Positions 30,592 to 39,959 of a DNA stretch of 64,000 nt are shown here, one piece after another (position 1 is the stretch's first letter; every line of letters starts with the position of its first letter). Made by a program: the position numbers and the translations under genes. Location: assembly GCF_002777975.1 (NCBI RefSeq), contig NZ_NGVS01000007.1, forward strand, positions 216 through 64,215, in the 5' to 3' direction. Source of the DNA: Shewanella carassii (GTDB lineage: Bacteria; Pseudomonadota; Gammaproteobacteria; Enterobacterales; Shewanellaceae). The notes below the pieces were generated by a model. It had not been told where the DNA came from, made no database searches, and was given only the letters and a program-made list of their open reading frames with translations.

Positions 30592-31437
30592 TCAGTTCGC
30601 TTTTTTGATAAATTTGAGTGTCATCCGGTCACTTTCTCCTATCTTGAGGTAAGTGTCCCTGTCCTGCTCACCCAATCGTAATGTCGGCGGCAAGGTCCAG
30701 ACGCCTTTGGGGTAATCTTTACTATCCCTGGCATTGGCGTTGATCTCACTACTGGCTTCCAAGGTGAAACCGACCTTTTCTGCCAGTGCTATCATCTCAC
30801 TTTGCATCATGTAACCGCTGTCAGGGCCGTTGCCGGCTTTGCCCCTGTGCTCAACCACACCAAAGACGCCGCCATCTTTAAGCACATTAAAGGCAGCCTG
30901 AAACACGGTTTGCAGTTGCCCCTGACTGGCCCAGTTATGCAGGTTTCTGAAAGTGAGTACAGCATCGGCGCTGGCATCTTCCCCCAGTTTGACCTGCGCG
31001 GGAGGATCCAATACCACCTGTTTGATTTTCCCAAGCTCTTTGGGGTGGGCTTGCAGCCATTCAAGATAACGCTTGCCCGCCTTGGCCCGATAACGGCTGC
31101 CAGGGGTGTCTTCCTGCGGCGCTGTGTTAAAACCGGCGGCAATATACTGCCCCTTGTCCGCCAACATGGGCGCCAGGATTTCTGTGTACCAGCCACCGCC
31201 GGGCCAGAGTTCAATCACGGTTTGCTCTGCGGTGATCCCAAAAAAAACCAGCGTTTGCTCTGGATGACGATATTGGTCGCGTTCAACATTGGCTTCCCGG
31301 CGAAAGTCACTGTTAACCGCCTCCAGCAACGCCTGTTCGCCGGCCTGCACCGCACCGCTGCCAAGCAGCAAGCCTGCCAATAGCCACACCTTGCCAAGCG
31401 GCGTTGCCAGCTTGCGATTGAATTGCTTGTATTCCAT
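30592..31437 (-). CDS. Predicted exported methyltransferase (COG4798-like)
   Basis: A 281-residue protein with a Rossmann methyltransferase core: VIELWPGGGWYTEILAP near residue 74 as motif I, and VVLDPPA and ADAVLTFRNLHNW as later motifs. It also has an N-terminal signal peptide (VWLLAGLLLGSGAVQA, cleavage near residue 32). The match is to the group annotated as predicted methyltransferases in COG4798. Export of a SAM-type fold is odd, because SAM is cytoplasmic; it may bind another ligand or act before export. The ribosome site AGGAG is clear. It sits upstream of the alpha/beta hydrolase. Confidence 0.8.
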   Translation of the reverse strand: MEYKQFNRKLATPLGKVWLLAGLLLGSGAVQAGEQALLEAVNSDFRREANVERDQYRHPEQTLVFFGITAEQTVIELWPGGGWYTEILAPMLADKGQYIAAGFNTAPQEDTPGSRYRAKAGKRYLEWLQAHPKELGKIKQVVLDPPAQVKLGEDASADAVLTFRNLHNWASQGQLQTVFQAAFNVLKDGGVFGVVEHRGKAGNGPDSGYMMQSEMIALAEKVGFTLEASSEINANARDSKDYPKGVWTLPPTLRLGEQDRDTYLKIGESDRMTLKFIKKAN

Positions 31438-31563
31438 TTCCCTTCTCCTTTGAATCTGGACTTATGCTACGGCAACAGACCCGCCGACACGACTTTTTGG
31501 CACACACTAGTGCCAAATAAAATTGCAGTTCAAGCTAACAGTGAGCGGCAGACTTGCCAAGGA

Positions 31564-32271
31564 TCAGTTTGATTTTCCATCTATGCGGCGCCAGCAAAGC
31601 AGTAGCGCCAATAAGCCGGAAGTGAACCACAGCAATACCCAGACGAACGCAGGCACCCAGCTGTACTCAGCCAGCAATACCGCATCCCCCCTGTCGTCCA
31701 GCCCCAGCAACACTGCAGGACTGGCAAGCGCGTTGAGCATCACCATCAAGGCCACCAGGCGCAGACTGCCGCTGAGCAATCGATTGCCGCCAAATTTCAG
31801 CGGCAGCAAAAACAGAACACTCAGGCTAATGAGGATACTCAGGGTCAGTACGTCCCGCCCCCACAACAGTATGGTGAGCAGCACCAAGGCGCCGATAAAG
31901 GCGAAACTTATACGGATCCCCCGCGGCCAAGTAGCCAGGTGGTAAAGCAGGCAGCCCCAAAAGGCCGCCCCCAAATAACCACTGAAGCCGATAAGGAGCG
32001 GCCAACCACCCTGACTGAAGCAGAAACCGGCGCCACTCGGAAAGAGTTGGATATGGCTGACAATCCCGCCGCTTAACAACGTTGCCAGCGCATGGGACAA
32101 CTCATGGAAATAGCTTTCCAACCATTTGAAGGGTACAGAGACATAGGGCAGATGAGTCAACATCAAGGCCAGCAGGAGTTCCAGCAGAAACTGGCCTCTT
32201 CCGGGTAATTGCACTGAATGGGACGATTTTACAAACGCGTTAACGGCTGCGGAACTATCAGGCGTAGACAT
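31564..32271 (-). CDS. M50-like integral membrane metallopeptidase
   Basis: A 235-residue membrane protein with about six hydrophobic segments and HELSH (in SYFHELSHALATLLSGG, near residue 56), the zinc-binding motif of site-2-protease-like M50 peptidases. It resembles the M50B-like group rather than RseP: there is no PDZ domain. The expected downstream Asp motif of classical M50 is not obvious, so activity is uncertain. It overlaps the unknown gene upstream by 14 bases. Confidence 0.75.
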   Translation of the reverse strand: MSTPDSSAAVNAFVKSSHSVQLPGRGQFLLELLLALMLTHLPYVSVPFKWLESYFHELSHALATLLSGGIVSHIQLFPSGAGFCFSQGGWPLLIGFSGYLGAAFWGCLLYHLATWPRGIRISFAFIGALVLLTILLWGRDVLTLSILISLSVLFLLPLKFGGNRLLSGSLRLVALMVMLNALASPAVLLGLDDRGDAVLLAEYSWVPAFVWVLLWFTSGLLALLLCWRRIDGKSN

Positions 32272-32560
32272 CTATGCCCACCATGGCTGAGATAGCGTCC
32301 CGCTGCGCGGCGTGTTGGGTATGGAGATAGAGGGCGATTGCATCAGAATGACCTGCGGTTTCCCGCTTCAGTTGCTCTCTTTGTTGGTATTTGTCGTTAA
32401 GGGCTTGGCTGTCAAACTCGACCAGTTGCCTGGATGGGCTGACAAGAATTTCATCATAAGTCTCAACGGTTTGCTGGGCACGCTCAGGAGGCCTGTTGCC
32501 GGCTACCGCCTGCGACAGACTTTGAACTGCACCCGGATGTCCCGTCTGCTTGATCATCAT
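32258..32560 (-). CDS. Conserved hypothetical protein
   Basis: A 100-residue soluble, highly polar protein without cysteine, membrane segment or signal peptide. Its middle part (about residues 30-75, DEILVSPSRQLVEFDSQ) is helical with many Gln/Glu/Arg. I do not recognise the family. Its 3' end overlaps the M50-like gene by 14 bases and tsaB ends 58 bases upstream, so it probably belongs to a tsaB-led transcript. The overlap supports real translation. Confidence 0.6.
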   Translation of the reverse strand: MMIKQTGHPGAVQSLSQAVAGNRPPERAQQTVETYDEILVSPSRQLVEFDSQALNDKYQQREQLKRETAGHSDAIALYLHTQHAAQRDAISAMVGIDVYA

Positions 32561-32618
32561 GATACTGGTTTGATCCCCGTTTACCCCTGGCCCTTGGGTT
32601 AATTAAGCCACCAGCGCC

Positions 32619-33335
32619 CTATTCTCTTCCTGGCAACTTTTTCCAGGCAACAGTATCTCGCAAATACACTGGCGCCAGCTCATCGACCGAGGTGGCCAGC
32701 CCTTGTTGCCAACCAAGGTTTGCCAAAGCAAGCATAGCACTGGCTTGAGGATATTTCACCGCATCCAGCAAGGTCAAGTTTTCGGCATGTTGTAAAAGTG
32801 CCGGGTAGGCATCAAACCCGGTGCCGCAGCAATACACCTTGTCCGCATTGGCAAAGGGCGAGGTCATTGTCTCTGGGGCGCTCACTTGCTCTATGCCAAC
32901 CAGTTTGGCCATACCGGACTCCTGTTCAAACGCCGCCCAATAGATTTCGCCCATGCGGGCATCTATGGCACAAATCACCTGCTGTGCACCATGTTCGGTT
33001 ATGGCCTGTTGCGCCATTGCTGCCAAGGTAGAGATGCCGATTACAGGGACATCCAGCCCTAGCGCCAACCCTTGAGTCATAGAGGTGCAGATACGGATAC
33101 CGGTGAAACTGCCTGGCCCACGGCCATAGGCGATAAGGCCGATATCTTGCATCTTGAGCCCGGACTGACTCAGCAAGTTCTCTATCATGGGCAGCAATCT
33201 TTGGCTGTGTTCACGGGGCGCATCGACAGATTCCGCAATACTGCCACCTTGCCATGCCAGCGCCGCTGAGCAAAGTTCGGTACAGGTATCCAGAGCCAGA
33301 ATAACAGGAGAGTTGGCAAGCTTAGTCGATGTCAT
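32619..33335 (-). CDS. tsaB: tRNA threonylcarbamoyladenosine biosynthesis protein TsaB
   Basis: A 238-residue ASKHA-fold protein that scaffolds TsaD and TsaE in making t6A37 on ANN-decoding tRNAs. It has ILALDTCTELCSAAL at the N-terminus, then REHSQRLLPMI and YGRGPGSFTGIRI, the hallmark TsaB blocks. The ATG at 33335 has AAGG upstream; an in-frame ATG at 33362 would add nine residues. In E. coli tsaB lies between yoaA and the fadD-rnd genes; here both neighbours are also present but several kilobases apart. Confidence 0.95.
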   Translation of the reverse strand: MTSTKLANSPVILALDTCTELCSAALAWQGGSIAESVDAPREHSQRLLPMIENLLSQSGLKMQDIGLIAYGRGPGSFTGIRICTSMTQGLALGLDVPVIGISTLAAMAQQAITEHGAQQVICAIDARMGEIYWAAFEQESGMAKLVGIEQVSAPETMTSPFANADKVYCCGTGFDAYPALLQHAENLTLLDAVKYPQASAMLALANLGWQQGLATSVDELAPVYLRDTVAWKKLPGRE

Positions 33336-33474
33336 GGGTTCAACCTTGATGGGCGAAGGCATGGCCTTCGGCGAGTTAATAGCGGCGGGATCATACCATC
33401 AAATACGCTGAAACCAAGCCCGGATCTGCCCTTGTGATCCTTATCATGGACAATGAGAACAGTTCTCAACTAAT

Positions 33475-34800
33475 ATGGAGTCCCCTTTTCGGTTAGCGTC
33501 TGTTATGTCCAGCCCTTCTCAATCTTCCAATGGAACCGCGGTTTCGCGGTTGAAACATGCCTTTGTCGCCGGTATTTGGGCCACGCTCATCAGCATAGCC
33601 ATCGGGTTTTCCTTCAAAGTCTGGCTCGCAAGCTGGGTTCCCAAGGCGGACCTGGCCATCTATCACACGGTTATCGATATCATCTCGCTGTCACTGATCC
33701 TGATGACAGGCTTTCGCTCATCCATGGTGGTGTCTTACAGCCAGATCCGCAACGACAGGGATATCATCAATATTTTTCGCTATGCGCTGATCCTTGTGGT
33801 GCTGCTGACCTGGGGCATCATACTGCCCTACATCAAGCATAAGCTCGCCATAGATGTGGAGTACCTGCAGCTGGTGGGCATCATAGTCAGCATGGGACTC
33901 AAGGTGTACTTTACCAACTTGGTTGCCATGTATCGCCTCTATGAAATCAGCAATAAGGTAACCTGGCTGGAGCCGCTGTCTTTGGTGCTGGCCTTTGCCC
34001 TGTGTTACTACGGGCTGAGTATGGCGCCGCTGGGGGCACTCTTTTACGCTACAACGCTGTCATCTCTGATTATCGCGGCCTTTATGTATCTGAGAAGACG
34101 GCGTCAAATCGCCACCGCGCCGCTCGCCAAGGTCAATCTGGAGCCAGCACTAAAAAGCTTTATGAAGCGCAGTGTCACCGCCTCGCTCGAAGCCGGCTCC
34201 AGCATTCTGATGATCTATATTACCGTACTGCTGACCATACGTTATTTCAGTGTCGAAGAGTTGGGGGATTTCCAAGTGGTGGTCAGGCCGGTATTTACCT
34301 ACATGACCTTGCTGTTTGTATTCCCCATCTACCGCTTCGTATTGCCTGAATTGGCGGTCTGTGTTCGCGCCCAGGACAATGAACAGATCCGCGCCATCAA
34401 ACACTGGCTCTACAAGCTGGCGCTGGTTGTCAGCATCAGTTTCTTTGTTGTCATGCTGCTGGGCGGCGAGAGTCTGTTCAGAATGTTGTTTCCGCCCCAG
34501 TATCACGGCGCCGTCCCGGTACTGCTGCACTATGCCATTTTCTTCATCTTTCTAATGCTTAACGGCTACCAACTGGCCTATATCAAGGCCGAAGGCTACT
34601 TCAATGCCAGTTTGCTGATCCGCCTCGCCGGCATAGTTACTCTGGTGGGCGCCTTCTTCCTGCTCAGGCAACTGACGGCCAATGTGGTGGCCGTGATCCT
34701 CGCTCTCGGCTGCGGTTACTTAATGATGTACCTGATAGGTGCTCTGGTGGAGCGCCATATCCGCCGCAGTAAAACCCTGGGCTCACCGGTCGTTTCCTAA
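33475..34800 (+). CDS. Polysaccharide-flippase-like membrane protein
   Basis: A 441-residue integral membrane protein with about 12 hydrophobic segments, the profile of the Wzx/MOP flippase superfamily. Blocks such as SLEAGSSILMIYITVLLT and VFTYMTLLFVFPIYRFVLPE fit half-repeats of that fold. No glycosyltransferase or polysaccharide gene lies nearby, so the cargo is unknown. An in-frame ATG at 33505 is an alternative start; neither has a strong ribosome site. It is divergent from tsaB. Confidence 0.7.
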   Translation: MESPFRLASVMSSPSQSSNGTAVSRLKHAFVAGIWATLISIAIGFSFKVWLASWVPKADLAIYHTVIDIISLSLILMTGFRSSMVVSYSQIRNDRDIINIFRYALILVVLLTWGIILPYIKHKLAIDVEYLQLVGIIVSMGLKVYFTNLVAMYRLYEISNKVTWLEPLSLVLAFALCYYGLSMAPLGALFYATTLSSLIIAAFMYLRRRRQIATAPLAKVNLEPALKSFMKRSVTASLEAGSSILMIYITVLLTIRYFSVEELGDFQVVVRPVFTYMTLLFVFPIYRFVLPELAVCVRAQDNEQIRAIKHWLYKLALVVSISFFVVMLLGGESLFRMLFPPQYHGAVPVLLHYAIFFIFLMLNGYQLAYIKAEGYFNASLLIRLAGIVTLVGAFFLLRQLTANVVAVILALGCGYLMMYLIGALVERHIRRSKTLGSPVVS

Positions 34801-34992
34801 GGAAGGTGCGAACAAGTCCCATCTGTGCTCTGCGTTGGCTTACGGGCACCAACCAAGGAAAGCGGCCAGTCTGATTTACTCTTGAGTCAATTGCGCTTGA
34901 TAGTAGCTTCGGGCTATGGCCGTTTTCACCTTCAGCGGCTAAGGTTAACCCCAAGGAATAGTACGCAATAGCAAAGGATTGGAGGCCAGGGA

Positions 34993-35928
34993 ATGCCAGG
35001 CGCCTATGCACACCTCACAATGGTCAATAGCCTCAGACAGCCACTTGAGCTGGAGGCTGTTCCCAATATGCCCAAGGCCGCTATTCGCGCCTTACTGAGA
35101 CACTTCAAGTACTGCGAACTTGGAGCGGTCAGCCCGGATTATCCCTATCTTGCTCTCAATGACCGCCAACAGGCCAAAAGCTGGGCCGACAAGATGCATT
35201 ACCAGCATAGCGGCGAAATGCTCAAGGCCGGGGTTCGTCACCTGGCATGCTGCGAAGGGGAAGAACGCGACAAAGGCCTGGCCTGGTTGCTGGGCTATTG
35301 TGCCCATGTGATCACAGATGTCACTGTGCATCCGGTTATTGAGATGAAAGTCGGCCCCTACAAAGACAACGCCGATGCCCACAGGCATTGTGAAATGCAT
35401 CAGGATGCCTACATCTATCCCAAGCTCAATCTCGGGGCAATCGGTCTGTCCGAACACTTGGATTCCGGCATTGCCGCCTGCTGCGATGCCACAGGCCAGA
35501 AACTGGATCCTGTCATAGAGAGATTGTGGGACAACTGCTTCAAAGATGTATATAGAGAGGAATGGGCCAATAATCCGCCAGCCATCAATGACTGGCATAA
35601 AGGCTTTATCACCGTGGTGGACAAGATTGCCGAGGAAGGCAACAGACTGCTACCTTTTGCCCGCCACTTGGGCGTCAAGTTCGCCGTCCTCTACCCGAGC
35701 CAAGAGCAGATTGAAACAGCGTATTTAACCCTAGCTACCCCTGAAGGCGAGATGCATTATGACGAGATTTTTCTGCGCGCCAAAGAAAACGTCAAACACT
35801 TTTGGCAACTCATCGCCAGCGGCGTACTGGCGCAAGACAGCACCTATCTGGAAAGTATCAAAGATTGGAATTTGGACACGGGCCGAAATGCCGCAGGTAA
35901 ACTGGCGTTTTGGCAGGAACAGACCTAA
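34993..35928 (+). CDS. Zinc-dependent phospholipase C-like protein
   Basis: A 311-residue protein with the pattern of the zinc-dependent phospholipase C/S1-P1 nuclease fold: an N-terminal PGAYAHLTM in which the first His would bind zinc, GAVSPDYPYL, then the core AHVITDVTVHPVIEM (near residue 108-122), with HRHCEMHQD following. There is no signal peptide, so a cytoplasmic place is suggested, unlike secreted homologues. The ribosome site is GGAGG before the ATG. The lipoprotein downstream starts 44 bases after the stop. Confidence 0.75.
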   Translation: MPGAYAHLTMVNSLRQPLELEAVPNMPKAAIRALLRHFKYCELGAVSPDYPYLALNDRQQAKSWADKMHYQHSGEMLKAGVRHLACCEGEERDKGLAWLLGYCAHVITDVTVHPVIEMKVGPYKDNADAHRHCEMHQDAYIYPKLNLGAIGLSEHLDSGIAACCDATGQKLDPVIERLWDNCFKDVYREEWANNPPAINDWHKGFITVVDKIAEEGNRLLPFARHLGVKFAVLYPSQEQIETAYLTLATPEGEMHYDEIFLRAKENVKHFWQLIASGVLAQDSTYLESIKDWNLDTGRNAAGKLAFWQEQT

Positions 35929-35972
35929 CAGGAACTAGCGCCGACCTACTATTTGTAGATAAGGATTCAAGG

Positions 35973-36407
35973 ATGAAGTCAATTTTCCATCAAGGCCCAA
36001 TCGTCTGCCTGCTGCTAGCGCTGCTACCAATACTTGGTGGCTGCGGTCTCGGTGACAGGCATGAACAAGACTACCAACCACTGGCACCGGCACTGACCAA
36101 AGTAACCAGCGCCGCCGAGGCCACCATACGTTATGACGACCATCCTGACAGCATAGATGGTCAAAGCTTGTTGGCGTTGGCTACCGCCCATGATGCCTCT
36201 CTGCTCGAGCCATTCCGCCAATATCAACTGCATCTGTTTCGTATCGAGGATCATGCCCTCTTGTTGCTGTGCAGCGCAGACGGTAAAAGGGCTCTGATGG
36301 AAGACAGTGGCTGCACCGCCAAACTCGATAAACAACATTGGCAACAGGGCACACATCCCTGCGAAACCAGTATTGCACCTGCCAACATCTGCCAGGAAGA
36401 ACTGTGA
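35973..36407 (+). CDS. Predicted lipoprotein
   Basis: A 144-residue protein with a lipoprotein signal peptide: charged start MKSIFHQ, a hydrophobic core, and lipobox LGGC (Cys24). The mature part has five further cysteines, probably two disulfides, and no known domain that I recognise. The frame opens at 35910 inside the preceding gene, but the ATG at 35973 has AAGG upstream and starts the signal peptide. The residue after the lipid Cys is Gly, which does not suggest inner-membrane retention, so the outer membrane is likely. Confidence 0.7.
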   Translation: MKSIFHQGPIVCLLLALLPILGGCGLGDRHEQDYQPLAPALTKVTSAAEATIRYDDHPDSIDGQSLLALATAHDASLLEPFRQYQLHLFRIEDHALLLLCSADGKRALMEDSGCTAKLDKQHWQQGTHPCETSIAPANICQEEL

Positions 36408-36434
36408 TCTTCATCATAGAGTCCCGTTTCGGGC

Positions 36435-36474
36435 AAAGGGTATCCTAAGCGCTATTGGGCGCTTGTGCCCCTTT
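36435..36474 (+). terminator. Hairpin after the lipoprotein gene
   Basis: Nested pairing of AAAGGG with CCCTTT (outer) and AAGCGC with GCGCTT (inner, 36447-36464). No T-run follows, so it may be a weak terminator or a leader structure for hemB. Confidence 0.3.
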
Positions 36475-36558
36475 AACCTCAATAGCTTAGTGCTGGTTGC
36501 CAGATCTTGAGAAAAGTGCCGGCAAACAGCTATCCGCCATAGCAGTAAAGGAACTCTC

Positions 36559-37569
36559 ATGTCAGACAGTCATTGCCGTCACGGCAGCTTCACCAAACCT
36601 CTTCGTCGCCTTCGCCGTCTTCGCAGCTCAGAAGCCATGCGGGATCTGGTTCGCGAGCAGCAAGTTTCCCTGACCGATCTGGTGCACCCACTGTTCATCG
36701 AAGAAGGCATTACTGAGCCTGTGGCCATCAGTACCCTTCCCGGGATCAGCAGATTGCCCGAGAGCATGCTGGCAGCTGAGATCCGTGAGCTGAAGGCCCT
36801 CGGGATCCGCTATGTGATGCCCTTTGGTATTTCACACCATAAAGATGCCATCGGCAGCGATACCTGGAACGATGATGGCCTGTTGGCTCGGATGATCCGC
36901 ACCATCAAGCAGGAAGCACCCGAGATGCTGGTGATCCCGGATATCTGTTTCTGCGAGTACACAGATCACGGCCACTGTGGTGTGGTTGAGCACAATGAAG
37001 TTTGTAATGACGCGACTGTGGAAAACCTGGTCAAGCAGTCTGTCTGCGCTGCCCGCGCCGGTGCCGACATGCTGGCTCCTTCGGCCATGATGGACGGCCA
37101 AATTCGGGCCATACGTGAGGGCCTGGATGCGGCCGGTTTTGAAAATGTCGCCATTTTGGCCCACGCGGCCAAGTTTGCTTCCTCTTTCTATGGCCCATTC
37201 CGGGCGGCGGTAGATTGTGAACTCAGCGGCAATCGTAAAGGTTATCAACTGGATAGCGCCAATGGCCGGCAAGCGCTGTTGGAGGCCCTGCTCGATGAAG
37301 AGGAAGGCGCCGATATTTTGATGGTTAAGCCAGGTACGCCTTATCTGGATGTGTTGTCACAATTGAGAGAGCGTACCGAGTTGCCTTTGGCGGCTTATCA
37401 TGTGGGCGGTGAGTATGCCGGGATCAAGTTCGCGGCTCTGGCCGGCGCTCTGGACGAAAGGGCCGTGGTTACCGAAAGCTTTGTCGGCTTCAAACGCGCC
37501 GGTGCCAGCTTGATTGTCAGCTACTACACCAAGCAATTTGCTTCCTGGCTGGCCGCAGATCGCGGCTAA
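36559..37569 (+). CDS. hemB: Delta-aminolevulinic acid dehydratase (porphobilinogen synthase)
   Basis: Condenses two 5-aminolevulinate molecules to porphobilinogen in haem synthesis. It has 336 residues. The catalytic Schiff-base lysines are Lys205 (HAAKFASSFYGPF) and Lys257 (MVKPGTPYLD). The three-cysteine zinc site is present at Cys130, 132 and 140 (CFCEYTDHGHC), so this is a zinc-type enzyme. AAAGGA precedes the ATG. It has its own terminator. Confidence 0.97.
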   Translation: MSDSHCRHGSFTKPLRRLRRLRSSEAMRDLVREQQVSLTDLVHPLFIEEGITEPVAISTLPGISRLPESMLAAEIRELKALGIRYVMPFGISHHKDAIGSDTWNDDGLLARMIRTIKQEAPEMLVIPDICFCEYTDHGHCGVVEHNEVCNDATVENLVKQSVCAARAGADMLAPSAMMDGQIRAIREGLDAAGFENVAILAHAAKFASSFYGPFRAAVDCELSGNRKGYQLDSANGRQALLEALLDEEEGADILMVKPGTPYLDVLSQLRERTELPLAAYHVGGEYAGIKFAALAGALDERAVVTESFVGFKRAGASLIVSYYTKQFASWLAADRG

Positions 37570-37586
37570 TCGCTAGTACAGAGAGC

Positions 37587-37616
37587 AAAAAGGCGCTTAG
37601 TTTTAGGCGCCTTTTT
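37587..37616. terminator. Bidirectional terminator between hemB and yoaA
   Basis: The 10-bp stem AAAAAGGCGC / GCGCCTTTTT with a 10-base loop carries T-runs on both strands. Confidence 0.88.
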
Positions 37617-37682
37617 ACTATCAACTTATTTGTTCCAAAAATTGGATTAATACTATCAAATACAGTATCTAACTGTTTTTAA

Positions 37683-39623
37683 TCAATCTATCCCTTCAAG
37701 AAAAGACAAAGCAGACTGCAAGTTGCGGGTTCGGTACATGGGCGGCAACGAGTTGAGAAATGCCTGACCATAGCTGCGATTGACGATGCGGTTATCACAG
37801 AGAATTAGCACACCGCGGTCGCTCTCGTCACGAATGAGCCGTCCAACACCCTGCTTGAGTGCTATCACCGCCTGGGGCAAGGCCAACTCCATAAAGGGGT
37901 CTCCCTGACGCTTGTTGATCTCTGCGGCTCTGGCGCGATAGAGATTATCGTCCGGGGACACAAAGGGCAGTTTGTCGATTATCACGCAAGAGAGTAACTT
38001 GCCGCGCACATCCACGCCTTCCCAAAAACTGCCGGTGCCCAGCAGCACGGCATTACCCAGCTGACGAAACTTTTTCAGCAGAGTCTGCTTACCGGCGCTG
38101 CCTTGCACCAGGAGTGGATAGCGGCTGCGACCATGAAGCGCCTGCGCCACCCGTTGAAGCATCCTGTGACTGGTAAACAAAATAAAGGTTCGGCCCTTAG
38201 CCGCATTAATCGCCTGTTCGCACACCTCAAGCAGGCGCCGAAATTGATAATCCCCTTCAGAGCGCACATCCCCAAGCTCCCTGGGGACACACAAAATAGC
38301 CTGGCGCCGATAGTCAAAGGGGCTGTCCAGAATAAGCTCCCTGGCCCCCTTAAGCCCCAATGTCCGGCAAAAATGGCTCAGGCTGCGATTCACCTGTAGC
38401 GTTGCCGAGGTAAATAGCCAACGGGTTTGCACCTCAAACAGCGCCTTACACGCCTTGGCAACATCAATAGGCGCCATTCTCAGCGTCGGCAGGCGACTGC
38501 CCTGCTCTATGCTGTAAGCCGCACTTTGATCTTCACAGTTAAAAAACTGCTCCAGCTGCCCACAGTAGTCGAGCCATTTTTCCAGGCAATCATCCAGTTC
38601 ATCACTGCGACCGATATTGGCCAGCATCACCCGCTCCAGCGCCCGAAACTCTTCGAGCAGCTGCCAGCATTGCCTCGCAAGTTCTTTATCGGCCAACAAG
38701 GGGCGCCAGTCGCTTTGCCCGGAAGCCTGAGTCATCTGCGCCCAATCCGCCAGGCGGGAGCCGCAGCGTCTGGCGAGATCGCTCAGTTGTGAAGTATCCC
38801 TGAGTTCCTGTTGATATACCGCTTCCACCCGCTCCAGCACTCGCTGCATGGCCGCGAGCGACAGCTGGCGACCAAAGTAGGTTACGGCGATATCGGCAAG
38901 CAGGTGAGCCTCATCGAAAATCACCGCATCGGCATCGGGCAATAACTCGGCAAAGCCGGTATCCTTGAGGATCCTGTCGGCAAAAAACAGATGATGGTTA
39001 ACCACTATAATCCTGGCTTCCAGGCTTTTCTGTCTGGCCTTGCGGGTAAAGCAGCTGTCATAGAAGGCGCAGCGCTTGCCGCTGCAGCGCTCTTTCGAAG
39101 AAGCCACCAGCGCCAGTGCCGGTGACTGCTCGGAAACCGTGGCCAGAGTGCCGAGATCGCCATCTGTGCTGGCCGCGGCCCATTGATTTATCCTGAGCAG
39201 ATCATCAAGCACTTCCGGGCTGCGGCTCTGGGCCCCATCCAACTGCTGCTCCAGCAATAACTGACACAGATAATTGTTGCGCCCTTTGAGCAGCGCCACC
39301 CTAACTTGCAGATCCAGCATCTGCAGCAAGGCCGGCAGATCTTTATAAAACAGCTGTTCTTGCAGGTTCTTTGAGCCGGTGGAGACAATCACTTGCTTAC
39401 CGGAGAGCAGCGCCGGGATCAGATAACCGAAGGTCTTGCCAACCCCGGTGCCGGCTTCGAGCACCAAAGGCACTGCAGCGCCGCTTGAGCCATGGAGTAA
39501 CTGGGCCACTTCTCGGGCCATCTCCAGTTGCGGTTCTCTGGGCTTGAAGCCCCTGATATTGGAGGCCAAAGGGCCGCCCGGGGCGAAGGCCAGTGCCGTT
39601 TCGCTGACGAGTCGATTACGCAT
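37683..39623 (-). CDS. yoaA: ATP-dependent DNA helicase YoaA (DinG/XPD family)
   Basis: A superfamily 2 5'-3' helicase of 646 residues (E. coli YoaA 636). Walker A is EAGTGVGKTFGYLI near residue 57, the four iron-sulfur cysteines lie between CSGKRCAFYDSCF and the earlier Cys at NYLC, and DEAH lies in IFDEAHLLAD. The C-terminal motor half has KQGVGRLIRDESDRG. YoaA partners the polymerase chi subunit in repair of stalled forks in E. coli. The ATG is preceded by GGAG. Confidence 0.93.
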   Translation of the reverse strand: MRNRLVSETALAFAPGGPLASNIRGFKPREPQLEMAREVAQLLHGSSGAAVPLVLEAGTGVGKTFGYLIPALLSGKQVIVSTGSKNLQEQLFYKDLPALLQMLDLQVRVALLKGRNNYLCQLLLEQQLDGAQSRSPEVLDDLLRINQWAAASTDGDLGTLATVSEQSPALALVASSKERCSGKRCAFYDSCFTRKARQKSLEARIIVVNHHLFFADRILKDTGFAELLPDADAVIFDEAHLLADIAVTYFGRQLSLAAMQRVLERVEAVYQQELRDTSQLSDLARRCGSRLADWAQMTQASGQSDWRPLLADKELARQCWQLLEEFRALERVMLANIGRSDELDDCLEKWLDYCGQLEQFFNCEDQSAAYSIEQGSRLPTLRMAPIDVAKACKALFEVQTRWLFTSATLQVNRSLSHFCRTLGLKGARELILDSPFDYRRQAILCVPRELGDVRSEGDYQFRRLLEVCEQAINAAKGRTFILFTSHRMLQRVAQALHGRSRYPLLVQGSAGKQTLLKKFRQLGNAVLLGTGSFWEGVDVRGKLLSCVIIDKLPFVSPDDNLYRARAAEINKRQGDPFMELALPQAVIALKQGVGRLIRDESDRGVLILCDNRIVNRSYGQAFLNSLPPMYRTRNLQSALSFLEGID

Positions 39624-39959
39624 TGTGCTCCATTTTGCCCTAGGGTATGGCGTGCATTATCGCTATTTGAGTGACGGATACAAGGGACAAACCTTATCGC
39701 CAAGCCGCTCTAGCCAACAGAATTGGCATTGATATAGTTAACATAACCACTTAAACCAAACTCTTCAGGCTAAGGATTCGCAAACTTATGCCCAAGCGGG
39801 CCGTTTGATGAATCCTTTTCAAGCAGCAGATATTTTTTGATTTTGGGTGTTGCAAAATCCGGCCAAAGGGATTAGCTTAAAAACACACCAGCCGAATCGG
39901 CTCAGAATTGAATGTTTATGCGCTGCCAAATTACAGCGTGAAATCACAGGATTTATTAC
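39624..39959 (+). other. Region upstream of the his leader
   Basis: Some 335 bases between the divergent yoaA and hisL starts. The his promoter must be here; a TTGCAA at about 39851 has no good -10 partner, so I do not place it. No other reading frame or repeat stands out. Confidence 0.4.
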
